Positions 11,576 through 24,124 of a stretch of DNA of 64,000 nucleotides are shown here, in pieces. Below the pieces are notes generated by a model. It was not told the DNA's origin, made no database searches, and saw nothing but the letters and a program-made list of their open reading frames with translations. The stretch is taken from the NCBI GenBank assembly GCA_029891385.1, contig CM057228.1, forward strand, positions 59,837,783 to 59,901,782, given 5' to 3'. Position 1 is the first letter of the stretch; each line of letters opens with the position of its first letter. Both the position numbers and the translations under genes were made by a program. Origin of the DNA: Erythroxylum novogranatense (lineage: Eukaryota > Streptophyta > Magnoliopsida > Malpighiales > Erythroxylaceae).

Positions 11576-14325
11576 TGTTGGGACCCGATCCGGGAACCGG
11601 ATCCCAACCGAATAAATGTAACAGAAAACGAAACGCGGAAGACAGAATGCAAAGCGAAGCCCAAACGACAGGGACTCGCAAACAGAACGGAAAACGGAAA
11701 TGTCGAATCGAAAACAAAATGCGGAAGCGAACAATTCCGAAAGTAGCGAGAAACCGCTAATCGGAATTTACAAAGCGAAACATAAGGCAAATCCGAAAGC
11801 AAATCGGATTAAATCAAACCAAAAGTAGCGAAGCGGATCGAATACAAATCGAAAAGTAGCGAAGCGGAAGCAAATGCAAGCGGATCAAACGAACAGATTC
11901 AATCGAATATAGCGAAGTTTAAATAATCGATACTGAATCACAAAGCGGAACGAATAAGCGAAAGCGGGATCGAATCGAATGCAAATCGAATTCGGATAGA
12001 AAACAAAGTAAGCAAACAAATCAATGTAAACTGAAACACTTTCCGACATCCGTGCATAAGCAAAGAACAGGAAACAGAAACGCGTTGGGGATCCTAAGAC
12101 GTTCCAAAATCCGTTATGAATTTTTTTTTCTTTCTTATTCTCATTTCTTTTCTCGTTACTCAATCATATCCAAATCATCTTCAATCCATACAGTCATACA
12201 TAATCTTATATAAATCCATACCAATCTCAAATTACATTTTTATCCCAGATTTTATCGAATTTCGCAAAGATAACTACCGCTTTATCCTAACCAAACCGCA
12301 AAGTGTTCAAAACAACACTTCTAAATGCCAATCAATCACACAAATATCAGAATCCACCGGACCCTCCGTCCGGGATATCAGCAGATAGACACAAACCTAA
12401 TTCTAAAACAATCTCATACTTGTCATTCAATCTACCATTCTCATAGTTCAATCTCATTCCCAAATCAATCATACATATAGATTCCCAAACTATTCATAAT
12501 TTCATATACAAATTTCTCATTCATTCACAATACTCAACTTTATACACAAATACATTTTTCCCAAACTTATCTAAAGTCATAAACATATTCATACACAAGA
12601 TCCAAATTTCTCAAAAACCAACGTATTCAAATGTCGAAACTGACGTCTTGACATACGTCTTCACATTCTTTCATCCGATCTCCTGCTCGAAACCTGGAGA
12701 TGGGGATGAAAGGGGGGGTGAGCTCGAAAGCTCGTGGATAACACATTTATAAACTGATAAATAAGCCGAAATCATTTTAATACTCTTTTGCCAAAGGGCT
12801 AATTTTTCAAACTTTATAATTTTTCAAACAATTTCCTCAAACCCATTTTTTTCATATTTTCAAACTTTTCATAATAATCTCACTTTTTCTCATTTTCAAA
12901 ACTTCTTGAATTTTTCATAAATATGAATGCGAACACATAAACAAATCAAAACATATAACACATCGAATGGTGCAGTTCGGTCCAAATAGAGCGATCGCAC
13001 ATTCAGCAGAAGCGATCATATGCGATCGTGAAACGAACGCATTACACTTTCCCGCATGCGGTCCAAGTAGCCGTGAAGGAGTCCGAATCGGAGCTCCGTA
13101 CACTAGCGGGCAGCCTGGAGAAGGCTATACACATAGAGACAATACGACTCACCAAGGACCTACCAAACCCACATAACACATAATCGAAAACGAAAAGTCG
13201 GATTGTTCAAGGCACTTTTCAATTTCTTAATTTTCCACACATTCACATAAAGCATACAATTTGATCAATTCATCATTCAATTCTAATTTCAGAAATCAAA
13301 TCATTCAATGCATACACAACAAATGCATTTTTCGAATTTCTATCCAATCATTTAACGAAATGAATTTACGCTTGTAATAATTTTCCAAAATCATTCGAAA
13401 TAAACAAAGTACGAAAATCTTTTCTTTCATTTTCTCAAATTTTCAAAAGTAATATTTAACTCATAAATCAAAATATAAATATGCTACCCACTCGAATTAT
13501 TGCGGAAACTTGATTTCAAGTTCCAATTGATCCTTGCTTTCTCTCTTCCACAATACCAAAACCTAAACCATAATCATCCAAATTTCACATCGAAAATACT
13601 TAATTTTCACAATCAACTTAGAATTCACCAATTCCATTTACATTCAAGCTATTTCAATCTCCAATTTTGAAAATCCCAATTTTCAAAATTGGCCTAAACC
13701 AATACACCCAAATTCAATCTCATAAAACATAATTTCTTCAAAATTAATCTCACAATTCATCAATTCACATTAATTCCAAGCTATTTAAATCCTCAATTTC
13801 AAAAATTCCCAAATCTTAAAATTGGCCTAAACCAATTTATCCCAATTCAATACCATAAAATACAAATTCTTCAAATTGATTTCATATATCATCAATTCAT
13901 CATATTTCCTATAATTCTACACCAAAATATCTCAAAATTCTCAACCATAAAATTAAGCCTAAACCTTAATCAATTTTTCATCCAAAATTAAACCCAGCCT
14001 AAAGCATATACATCAAAATTAATTCCACAATCCATAAACCCATCTCATATGTCATAATTCTAAACCAAAATTAATCAAAATCTCAAAGTAGAAAATTTCT
14101 CTTACCTCTTTCTCTTCCAAATTGAATTTTCTTGGCTCATGAAGAAGCTCTCTTCATTCTCCACTCTTTTCCTTCTTGGAAAATCCCAAAAGCTTGAAGA
14201 ATTGAGTAGAAAAATTAAACTAAACTTCTCCTCTTCTTTCTCCATACGAACTCTTCTCCATTCTTCTTCTCTTTCTTATTTTCTTTCTCTTCTTCTGTAA
14301 TTCCAGACTTCTCCAGCCCATTCGT

Positions 14326-14342
14326 GGCTTTTAAATAAGCCA
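14326..14342 (-). promoter_or_regulatory. Possible TATA box of LTR B (minus strand)
   Basis: On the minus strand the sequence reads GGCTTATTTAAAAGCC, with a TATTTAAAA core, followed downstream by a purine-rich GAAGAAGAG leader. LTR C has a TTTAAATAA-type motif at the equivalent place near 53595. The position inside the LTR fits a U3/R promoter, but nothing else supports it. Confidence 0.35.
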
Positions 14343-15164
14343 AAACGACATCACCATCTGTGTTTCATTAATTGATGGTCAAATGACCATTTTGCCCTCC
14401 ATTCAAAACTTAAAATTACACTTACTTGTGGTTTGATTCGCACTATCGATTTGAAGGAATTTGTCAAAACTTCCTTCTCGAGAAATGTTCCTCTCACTCA
14501 TACGAATTCAACGCCACTGACCGCGCTCAATTCCGAGCACTACATCAAAAGTTATGTGCGAAACAGTTCGGGAAAATCCATATTCTAACATATTTTTCAT
14601 GTACGATTATTTCCGTCCACAATTTCACATTCTTAATCCCAGAACTAAAACTCGATGTCTTCATAACAATTGTAGCCTTATGTCTCTAGTTTAATTCAAA
14701 ACAAGAATCGTCTCATTTCGATTCCCAGATCAAAAGTTATACTCAAATTACTCTCAGATGTTCCCAATCCAAAAATTAAACCCTAATCCGAACTTAAATT
14801 CAAAAATTAAAAATCTTAGGGGCACAAATGACATTTCATGTCTTCATATGATTTGTAGCCCCTTGTCTTATCTTTATTTCGCCTCAAGAATCGCTTCAAT
14901 CGGATCTCTACAGATCCCGAATTTCACAAAACACTGTATCATGCTCGGAAAATTTCCCGACTCACTTTGATTAAATTAATCACCATTAATTTAACCTCAA
15001 AAGTTCACAAATTTCTTATAAAATGAAATTCAATGTCTTAGGAATCCAACGCAAAAGAATCAACTCAATCGGATGTCGGACGGAAAAGATATAGGCAAAA
15101 TAGTGAGCAAAGGTCGGATTAAAACAAAGAAATCAAAATTTAAGAAGAAAGCAGTCGTCAGATG

Positions 15165-15382
15165 CAGACGGACGCCTAACTCATGAGGGCGAGGCGCCGT
15201 CATGAGGGCGAGACGCCCGCTCGCTAGGAGGAGGCGTCGCCTAGCGAGGCGCGACAGCTCGAGAGGCGAGCCTTGCCTCATGAGGGCGAAGAACGCCCGC
15301 CTCGCTAGGCGAGGCGTCGCCTAGCGAGAGCGCCAGATGGGCGCCGCCGCTAGTAGAGCCGCCGCCTAGCGAGGGCGCTAAA
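15165..15382. repeat. GC-rich palindromic array in LTR B
   Basis: This is a CpG-dense island in AT-rich surroundings, built from variants of GAGGGCGAGGCG and CTAGCGAGGCG. It includes a perfect palindrome with 12 bp arms, CTCGCTAGGCGA and TCGCCTAGCGAG, at 15301-15328, separated by four bases. LTR C has a comparable array with a different unit at 54440-54600. A T-rich run follows directly in both. Confidence 0.88.
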
Positions 15383-16033
15383 ACTTTTCTTTTCTTTTTT
15401 TTTTTTTTCACTCTAAACTCCCAAAATTCATAACTTTTAATCCCAAACTCCGATTTTGACAAACTTAGTCTCTATAGAAAGCTTGAGAAAAGCTCTAAAT
15501 CTTCCAAGAAGAACATAAAACTCAATTCAACTCCTACGGGAGTCCATTTTCCGGTCAAAGATACTATTCTCTATACACGCTTGCAAAAATCATAACTTAA
15601 TATTCCGAGATCGAAAAATTTCATACTTTATATCGAAATAAAGATCAAAACAAATCCTTCAATTTCCATGAAGAACATCAAAGCTCAATTAACCTCTAAC
15701 TAGGTTAATTTCTCAGTCAAAGTTCCAACCAATAAAAGTCAAACTCGATCAAACATAAACTTTGACTGATCATAACTTTCACTCCCGATATCGAAAAATT
15801 ACAAACTTTATGTCCACAAAAAGCTCTCAACATAATCTACAAGTTTCATGTAGATCATTTTCTCAAATTTTGCCTCAATCAAAAGTCAACCTTCAAAGGC
15901 CAGAAAGTCAACTATTACACAATTTTTCATATTTTCATACTTTCTCTCTTTATTTCATGATCTTCAACTTAATTTCAATCAACTCATCCACTTGATCATA
16001 GTCAAATTGTCACTCAAGGTTCGGGGTCCAACA

Positions 16034-16130
16034 GCGATCGTGCGCATGCACGACATTCAGATAGTCCTGCGAAGTCGCGATCGTGTGCATGCACAACCGC
16101 GACATTTGGGTGAACCTGCGACCCTTTTTC
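16034..16130. repeat. Palindromic GCGATCGTGC minisatellite, right piece
   Basis: Two further units of the array at 11521 lie at 16034 and 16077. Each has GCGATCGTG, a GCATGCAC core and a GCGACATT-type end, with a period of roughly 43-50 bp. The first five bases are the duplicated target of insertion B. Confidence 0.8.
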
Positions 16131-17430
16131 TTCACTGACTTCCCAACTTCAAACTTCCATAACTTTTGGTCTAGAACTCCAAAATTTACAAATTTTATAT
16201 CAATGGAAAGATAAAAGAAAAATATACAATTTTAATGAAGACATTGAGAACAAATTTTGCCTCTATAAGGATCAAAATTTCAAATGAATTCAGCTGTTCC
16301 GAATATCCATCCCATGTAATATCACAGAATTCTAAATATCATATCTCTCAACTCCAATATCCAAAAATTTCATACTTTATATCAATGGAAAGCTGAGAGA
16401 AATATCTACAACTTTCATGAAGACAATTTTGTCGAAAACTCTCTATATCAGTACAGAAAAAGCATGAAAATTTTAGATCAAAATATTTTTAACTCTTTAC
16501 TTACAACATTCAATTCCTTATGCTTAATCTATCATTTCTAGTTCCGTTGAACAATACCCATAACATTTAAAGCATAACTTACTTGGTTTTGCTTCCAAAT
16601 CTTCAAAATCACCATTAAACCCTAACTCTTTCATCTCCACCATCATCCACTTTCATGAAGGAATAAGTTGGGTCTTTTAGTGAGAATGAAGGAGAGAGCA
16701 AGGTGGAAGAGTAGCATGAAATATAAGATTTGAAGGGTTAAAACTTAAAAAGAGAGCTACGAAAATGAAGAAGAAGTGAGCAAAAATACAAGACCTTTTT
16801 ATTGCCTTTCAAATACATGATAGCATCATGGAAGGCAATAAGGAGGGTCTTTAAGATTAAAAAGGTAAAGACTTAATACATGGTTTGGCAAGTGACACTT
16901 GTCACTTGCTACATGTCCAAATTCCCATGGATTTAAACTTGTTCTCCTATTTAACTAGTCCAATCAATTTCAATTTTTACTCCAATTGTCTCCCAATTTT
17001 CAATGGCACTTGTTAATAAATTTCTATGTCATTTATAAAAATTTTCATTGCCATTAGACAGTAAAATATACTACCATTTATCATTTGTCTTGCCACTTAG
17101 CATTTTTCCTAGTCCAAAAATTTTCCCAAATTTCAGAAATTTTCCTAAAACTCCCCAAAATTTCTAAATCAACCATTTTACTTTCCAAATCAATTTTTCA
17201 ACACATACAACCCAAAATTCTCAATAACAATCACATTTATAAACAATTTTACTTGGAATTATTCATGAATGCATATACATTTATTTTCATATGTAGATAA
17301 ATTTACTATTCATGTATATTTGTATGACATATTATGCAAGAGCAATAAAAATACATTTCTAATCTCTCATTAATCTTTCATGTACCATATTTTAGGGTTC
17401 TAACCCTCAATCTGAGAACGGGATGTTATA

Positions 17431-17480
17431 GCTCTCCCCTCCTTAAAGACATTTCGTCCTCGAAATTAATATCTGGTTAA
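17431..17480 (-). promoter_or_regulatory. Polypurine tract and pol tail of gypsy A
   Basis: On the minus strand the sequence is a TTCGAGGACGAAAT phrase followed by TTTAAGGAGGGGAGAGC and then the LTR. The coded FEDE residues followed by a purine tract are characteristic of the end of pol in Tekay/Del gypsy elements. This fixes the minus orientation of A. The interior is interrupted 53 bases further on by the copia insertion. Confidence 0.8.
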
Positions 17481-17533
17481 TCAATCAGGTAGGAGTACTA
17501 TTACCTCATATGTGCCTCCGTTTTTCTTATAAT

Positions 17534-19648
17534 TGTTGGAGTTATGTAAATATAGTGCCCTAGAAAGCAAGTGTATTTACATGTAACTTTATCTTCTTCG
17601 CCATAATTTTGTAATGAAAATATTTATTATTAATAAAACAAAAGAGTTTGGTTTTATCTGTATGAGCATTTTATATCTGGTCATAAGGTACCAAGATTCA
17701 TTTGTAAGTAATATACATATACATAGAGATGTATGGGAAACATGTATATTATTAGATTCTGAATTAATTGATCCACAGTTGAATAATCAAGTTGGTCGTT
17801 TGATTATGGTTTAGACTATAGTGTTGCGATTTATCTCCATATAAGTAAAGGAGTTTACTTAAAGGGAATGATGAGTTTCATATCATGATAGTAGTAGACT
17901 ATCGATAATGGCACTATTAAATGAATTGAATCAAGTATGTTTTCAAGAATAAAGTGGGCGTTACTTTAATCTTAAAACATACAACTTAAGCATTCGCTAT
18001 TATGAGCCACAATCTTGATGAGTGGTGAACTCATATATGTTTCATTATAATTTTGATATGATCGGAATGGATTTTTACAGGTATTAATCCAAAGGTCTGC
18101 ATGTTGGAATTATTAATTGAAACATGTATCGTGAACATTCACTCAAATAAAGAGTTTATAGTGTTATCATCTCTTCTAGATGTTTTAAGGAGTTTTGGTG
18201 ATTAAACTGGTGATTAAACTGGCGCCAGTAGTTTGATGGACTAGCTACCCATCAAGTCTTAACACTAAGATGAGATCTTATGTGTTAATCACCATATAAA
18301 GTAAAATGAGAGATCTAGAAGGAAAAACTAACATAAGGGCAAAACGGTAATTTTACCCTTTGTTGTGCGGATGGCTATAATAAGGTTCTAAATAGGGTTT
18401 GCAATTGGACATATTCTCATAATATTTAATAATTCAAGAGTTCAACTAATTGTATTTAGTGGAATGACATTTAGTTAATAAGCTAGAATTAATTCCAATG
18501 AGATTGAATTATTTCTGGGCTTATTGGAGCTTGAATTATCAAAGTCCAATAAGATTCCCCACTTGGCTTTAAGGAAGGTTATCAAGCTAAGTAAGAAGTA
18601 GTTTGGAGGCTTTAGAAGTCCATAATTGAATGATGGGCTTATACTAATTAATGGTTAATTGGAAGCCCATATGTTCATTTAGAAATGGGCTTGTTTTGGT
18701 TTAATGTAATTGATTAGATTAATTATATTAAAACCATTTTTTTTAAATGGAGAAGAAACAATTTCGAAATTGTGTTAGGCTAGATGTGTAACCACACATT
18801 TGACATTAAAATACTAAATAAAGATGGGCTTTATTATGGTTCATCATTATTAAATGGAGTTATGAACTTACCATTAAATGGTTTAATGGTTGGCTTTTAA
18901 TGTTGGCATGTAACCTATTTGCATTCGTTAGATTAAAGATGAAAGATGTGCATTAGATGGACCATCTTCCTTCTTTCTTCTTTCCAAAACCGAAATGGGT
19001 ATTCAATTATAGGTTATGGTCTTTTCAAATAGCCATTTTAAAGATAAATGAAGTAAGTCTCATTTATTGGTTATTTGATGAGTGATTAATGTAAGAAGTG
19101 ATGCATTGGATGCCTCTCACTCTTTCCATTCATGCATATTTCAAAATTTAGATGTAATAAAGGGTTCTTGCATGGTTTTTAGACATTCTCTCCTTTCATG
19201 CAAGGGAGAACTGAAATTCCTAAGTGAAAGAATTGAAAGAGTTTCAATTTTGGTTCTTCTTCTTCTAAGAAAATCTCCTCCAAATATTTCTTCTCCTTTC
19301 CCACCAAAGGATTTTTTTTAACCTAATTGTCCTTGAAGAACAAGTGGTAAATCTAATTGGTTGAGGATACTACAACAAGGAAGAAGATAGATTGCTAAAG
19401 GAAAAGACTCAAAGGCAAAGGATTTGGATATAAGAAGGAGAGGATAGCGCAGCGAGGATTTAAAGCTATAGCGAAGGAGTCGGTAATTTCTTTTATCTTG
19501 TTCTTGGTTTTATTATCCTTATACCATATCATGTATGGATTAGCATGTTGATTTGGATATATTGCTTCCGCTGCAAGATGATTTCTTAAAAAGTTTTGAA
19601 ATCTATCGTTTCTCCATACTAAGCATGCTTTCTTTTTCCGATCCAACA
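17534..19648 (+). mobile_element. 5' LTR of copia copy 2
   Basis: The LTR has TG...CA ends and is 2115 bp long. It matches the 3' LTR (25103-25791 plus 29797-31212) and the LTR at 1964-4063. A 12 bp direct duplication of GGTGATTAAACT at 18197-18220 is present only in this copy, showing a small change after or during insertion. Confidence 0.95.
18376..18383 (+). promoter_or_regulatory. Possible TATA box in copia 5' LTR
   Basis: TATAATAA lies about 840 bases into the LTR and is repeated at the same place in the other copies. It is a reasonable candidate for the U3 promoter, but other AT-rich stretches nearby would also fit. Confidence 0.3.
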
Positions 19649-19650
19649 AT

Positions 19651-19663
19651 TGGTATCAGAGCC
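19651..19663 (+). promoter_or_regulatory. Primer-binding site (initiator tRNA-Met)
   Basis: TGGTATCAGAGCC lies two bases after the 5' LTR. It is complementary to the 3' end of plant initiator tRNA-Met, the usual primer of copia elements. It confirms that the preceding LTR is the 5' one. Confidence 0.95.
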
Positions 19664-21144
19664 GGTTTTTCATGCATGATTTCGATTCCTATATGGTGGA
19701 TGCATGGGTTGGCAATCTTTTTATGTATACTGCATATTTTTATGTGATAGAAATATATATGTTGTATGTTGCTCTTTTGGTTGTCCATAGAAGTTAAATT
19801 TTATCTTGTAAGATTTCTTCATTTGGTTGTAACAAGGAGGTTGGTCTATCATCACCATGTTTCCTCCTTGGTTTCTTTTTTCTATTTTATTTGATTTTGT
19901 AATGTACAAATTGATGTAATGATGAAGAAGGAGCAGCCATGGATTGAAGAAATGGAAAGGTAAAATTTTGGTGTATCCTTTGTGTTTTGGCATAAGTTTT
20001 GTGAAAACTAAGTTGCTGGAATTTTGTTTCCATGAATCATATTTCAGTTATGATTGGAAAACAAGTGCTGGTTTTTGTTTCAAAGAATCCAATTTCGGTT
20101 TTGCTAAAATACTAAGTGCTGTTTTTAATTTTCATGAAATGAGTTTCGGTTTCATAAAACAAGTGCTGGAATTTTTTGTCAAAACAAAGATTTGGTTTTC
20201 TAAAAATCTAGTGCTGGAATTTTATTTTTCAAAATGACAAAATTCTAATTTCATAAATGCCATTACATTTTGTTTACCGAATGGGCCGGATCATGTTAGC
20301 GAAGAGTTCGAAGCGGAAGATCCAAGATGAAGAAGCATATTTTGGGCCTAAAAGGCTTGTAATTATTTTATGTTTCTAGGATGGACAATCAAAAGTGGCT
20401 TTATTAGTTCATGTGATGAATGGAGAAATGAATGCTTGTAATATGTGATATTATGTGATTACATGTCATTTAGAAAATTGCCAACCCTAGGCCTTGCCAT
20501 GCATTCATTATGTATGAGATATATAATGAAACAATATAGGATGGATAATAAATTGCATCTAGACAAGATGGTATTTAAAACTTAAAGCCCAAAAGATTGA
20601 GTGGGAGAGGATGCTCTGTCATGAGTCCACGGTCTCCAAATGATGGCCCGCTTGCATGTTGTGAAGTGTTACTCCCCATCGGAGGGCATGGATCCTAGAT
20701 CTTGCATGGTTTGGGTCTCCTTAAGGATAAGTCCACTTAATGATAGCAAATGTGACCTCCCACCGAGGCATGATTTGTAGGTATCTTTAGTGAATGAATC
20801 AAATGGTTATACACTCAACATTTTTATCAATAAACCGCCCACCGTAGCTCTGTTGGTAAAAGTATGGACCAAATTAAGACGCTTCTTAAAAATTGAGCAT
20901 GAGATGCTTGGTAGTTTTTAAGTGGGAGGGTCCCAGTTTTCTTTTAATAGATAAGATGGCCCACCGTCACTTAGATACATTATAGATAAGAAAATAACCG
21001 TCAGATAATGTTTTAATTTTTTAAGTTTTGTTAAATCTATCATCATGCATACATGCATCATGATTTTATACAAAGTTCCATAAATTGTTGACTAGTATGC
21101 TCATGTTTTAATAATTTATATTTTCAGACATAATCAACCACAAA
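19664..21144 (+). other. Untranslated leader of copia copy 2
   Basis: About 1.5 kb lies between the PBS and the first gag codons with no credible gene. It would be the 5' untranslated and packaging region of the genomic RNA. It holds an imperfect tandem repeat at 20011-20225. Confidence 0.75.
20011..20225 (+). repeat. Imperfect ~50 bp tandem repeat in copia leader
   Basis: About five degenerate units begin with a phrase like AAGTGCTGGAATTTT near 20011, 20063, 20113, 20160 and 20209. A TTTCGGTTT-like phrase lies inside most units. The reading frame across it is open but repetitive, and is probably not coding. Confidence 0.6.
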
Positions 21145-21894
21145 ATGAATCCACTCACCCTGCTCTTGACTAATAACAAATTGGAAAATGGAGACAAGTT
21201 TAATGAATGGAGATGTAACCTTGACATTGTTCTTCAATATGAACGTATTTCATGGGTGTTAACTGAAAATGAGCCTACACCTCTAAGTGGAGATGCAACT
21301 CTGAGCAAGTCTAACAACATGAAGCGTTGGCGAGAATCTCGTCGACAAGACTACTAAGTGTTATATTTTGGCTTCTGTCATCGTGCATGTTGCAAAAGCA
21401 AATTGCTTGTATGAAAACTGCTAGTGCAATGGTCCATCACCTACATGAGATGTTTGGTGTGAGGACTAGGTTTGCAAGAGTGAAAGCTATCCAAACCTTT
21501 CATAATCTCGAGACGAAACTGGTGAACGGTGCGGGATTACATGATGAAGGTAATCTCTGCGGTCACTGAGGCTGAGATGCTTGGGGCGGATATAGATGCG
21601 GACACGTAGATGATTATGATCATCAATAGCTTAAACTCTTCTTTTCAGCAGTTTAAGTTGGATTATGAGCTCAACAGCAAGGATTACACCTTGAGTGAGT
21701 TGATGAATACCCTCCAGAGCACGGAGGAAATATTGAATATTAAGGCTCATGGGCCAGAAGCTAATGTAGCTTCTTCTTCTAAGCCCAAGTGTAAGGGCAA
21801 GGAAAAGAAGAAGGGTCCAATGAAAAAGAAGGCCCAAATAGGGGTCAAGGCCAAACCCATGAAAAAGAAGGCTAAAGAGAACATCAAAGGAAAG

Positions 21895-21936
21895 TGTTTC
21901 CACTGTGATGAGATGGGCCACTGGAAAAGAAACTGT
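21895..21936 (+). other. Gag zinc knuckle
   Basis: The translated sequence is CFHCDEMGHWKRNC, a perfect CX2CX4HX4C RNA-binding knuckle. It follows a very Lys-rich stretch, as is usual at the end of copia gag. Confidence 0.95.
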
Positions 21937-22026
21937 CTAGTCTACCTAGAGTCCCTCAAAAGCAAACAAGGTATGGGCTTCCTAAGTTTGTTAGGAACTA
22001 GAAATGTGACAGATTTATCTACTTCT

Positions 22027-22062
22027 TGGATATTAGATTCAGGAGCCACTAACCATGTTTGT
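22027..22062 (+). other. Aspartic protease active site
   Basis: The residues WILDSGATNHVC contain the catalytic DSG triad of the retroviral-type protease. It lies about 30 residues after the zinc knuckle, as expected in copia. Confidence 0.93.
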
Positions 22063-22429
22063 AATTCTTTGCAGGGGTTCCAGCAAAGGAAAAGACTTCC
22101 TAAAGGCTAGTTTCAAGTTAAGATAGCAGATGGTTCCTATGTTTCAGCAGAATCAGTGGGAGTAGTTATCTTGGACTTGCCTAGTGGTCATAGGTTATAT
22201 TTGGAAGATGTTTATTACATGCCAATGATTGTAAGGAACATGATTTCTATTTTTTGTCTAATAAAATCTGGTTATTCCTTATATTTTGAAAAGGTTGTTT
22301 CAATATATGAGAATAAGGATTTTATTTGTGAAGCGATAATTAAACAGGATTGTTTTTATAGAACCTATGAAAGGCTCACTAAACACCACGTAATTGATAA
22401 AACCAAGACAATCCAATATCTCTAACATT

Positions 22430-22970
22430 AATTCAAAGTATCCGTGGCATCTAAGGATGGGTCATATCAATCGAAAAGACTTGACAAAGCTAGTAAAGGA
22501 TGGGATCCTTATGGGCTTGGATAGTGATCCATTACCCACCGTGAATCTTGTATTGAAGGAAAATGACAAAAGCCTCATTTCCTTCTAAAGGAAATAGATT
22601 TGAATCCACATTGGACATGGTACATCTTGATGTGTGTGGGCCCATGAATGTACAAGCTAGAGGAGGTTATGAATATTTCATAACTTTTATAGATGATTAC
22701 TCAAGACATGGCTATTTGTATTTGATGCATAAAAGAGTGAATCTTTTGAAAAGTTCAAAGAATTCAAAGTCAAGTCGAGAAGCAACTTGGCAAGCCATTA
22801 AAACGACTTCGATCGATCGAGGTGGTGAGTATTTATCTGGAGAGTTCCAGCAATATTTAATTGACAATGGAATTGTTTCCAATTTGTCGACTCCTCGTAC
22901 ACCTCAATGTAATGGTGTAGCGAGAGGAGAAATAGAACTCTATTGGAAATGGTAAGATCAATGATGTCCT
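22430..22970 (+). other. GAG-pre-integrase and integrase core (broken)
   Basis: The H in WHLRMGH near 22450 marks the pre-integrase zinc-binding region. The DDE-type core shows HLDVCGP near 22625 and IDRGGEY near 22815. The segment after NGVA near 22915 is shifted in frame, so the region that should hold the third acidic residue is not read correctly. Confidence 0.88.
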
Positions 22971-24112
22971 ATGCTAGCCTTCCAGAATCGTTCTGGGGAT
23001 ATGCCATACAAACGGCAACATATCTTCTTAACTTTGCTCCATCCAAATCGGTGCCTAAAACACCTAAGGAGTTGTGGACTAGCCGAGTGCCTTCATTGAG
23101 GCACTTAAGGACTTGGGGCTGTCCAGCCCATGTTCTAAAGCCTGAATCCACAAAGATGGAACCAAGGTCAGAAGTATGTTTGTTTGTAGGATATCCTACG
23201 GGAACTCGAGGGTACTATTTTTACAGTCCTCATGATAGGAAGGTATTTGTGTTGACAAATGTAAACTTCTTAGAGGAAGAGTTTGTGAGAAATCACAAAG
23301 GAAGAAGTGTAGTAGTACTAAAGGAGTTAGCAATTTCATCCAAACCAAGAGTTGTTTTGGATATGACAGAACAACATGTCGAAATGGATTCAAGAGTTAA
23401 ATCAGAAGTGCAACCTAAACATCAAGATGTGCCTAGACATAGTAGGAGGGTTGTGAGACAACCAGATAGGTATCTGGGTTTAGGAGAAGGCTTAATTGCC
23501 ATCTCAGACCAAGAAGAAACAGATCTCGTTACGTATACACAGGCTATTAATGATGTTGATGCAGGAAAATGGCTCAAGGCAATGGAATCGGAAATAGATT
23601 CTATGTATACTAATGAAGTCTGGGTCCTTGTAGATCTACCACCAGGTCTAAAAACCATAGGGTGTAAATGGATCTACAAAAGGAAAAGGGGATCGGACGG
23701 AAAGGTAGAGACCTTTAAAGCTAGATTGGTAGCTAAAGGCTATACTCAAAAGGAGGGTATAGACTATGAGGAGACTTTTTCTCTGGTTGCCATGCTTAAG
23801 TCCATCAGGATTCTTTTGGCCATAGCAGCCTATTTCGATGATGAAATATGGCAAATGGATGTCAAGACCGCATTTCTGAATGGAGATCTTGAGGAGACCA
23901 TTTATATGGCCCAACCAGAAGGATTCATTGAGCTAGGTAATGAGCATAAGGTTTGTAAGTTGCAAAGGTCCATTTATGGACTTAAGCAAGCATCTAGGTC
24001 TTGGAACATTAGGTTTGATAAGGCTATCAAAACCTATGGGTTCATACAAAACCTAGATGAGCCTTTTGTTTACAAAAGAATACAAGAAGGTAAGGTTACT
24101 TTCCTAATCCTG

Positions 24113-24124
24113 TATGTTGATGAC
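24113..24124 (+). other. RT catalytic motif YVDD
   Basis: The residues YVDD followed by ILLIGND form the polymerase active site of copia reverse transcriptase. The motif lies within the long open stretch 22943-24688. Upstream are the conserved QMDVKTAFLNG and IYGLKQASR motifs. Confidence 0.95.

Larger units (their letters stand above)
11576..16033 (-). mobile_element. Element B: solo gypsy LTR (same family as element C)
   Basis: The sequence from TGTTGGGACCCG to CGGGGTCCAACA, 4458 bp, has retroviral-type TG...CA ends. It is flanked by the perfect target duplication GCGAT (11571-11575 and 16034-16038). There is no internal region, PBS or polypurine tract, so it is a solo LTR left by LTR-LTR recombination. 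It is similar along its length to the LTR at 51075-55279, including a CACCGGACCCTCCGTCCGGG motif and a GC-rich palindromic array. It sits in the LTR of gypsy A and is therefore younger than A. Several short open stretches (for example near 11440-11800) read through the LTR and have no recognisable domain. Confidence 0.92.
9609..17430 (-). mobile_element. Left LTR (3' LTR) of gypsy element A, split by solo LTR B
   Basis: The LTR is in two pieces, 9609-11575 and 16039-17430, about 3.36 kb in all. From about 10463 onward it matches the right LTR at 32393-34898 in order and with few differences, over roughly 2.5 kb. Its right end is GATGTTATA, one base away from the GATGTTACA seen at the other end of the element. 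Short open stretches inside it do not look coding. It contains a palindromic minisatellite at the point where B inserted. Confidence 0.88.

Noticed and set aside
11437..12388. Cluster of overlapping frames on both strands
   Set aside because: They cross the boundary of solo LTR B or lie inside it, have strongly biased composition and overlap each other on both strands.
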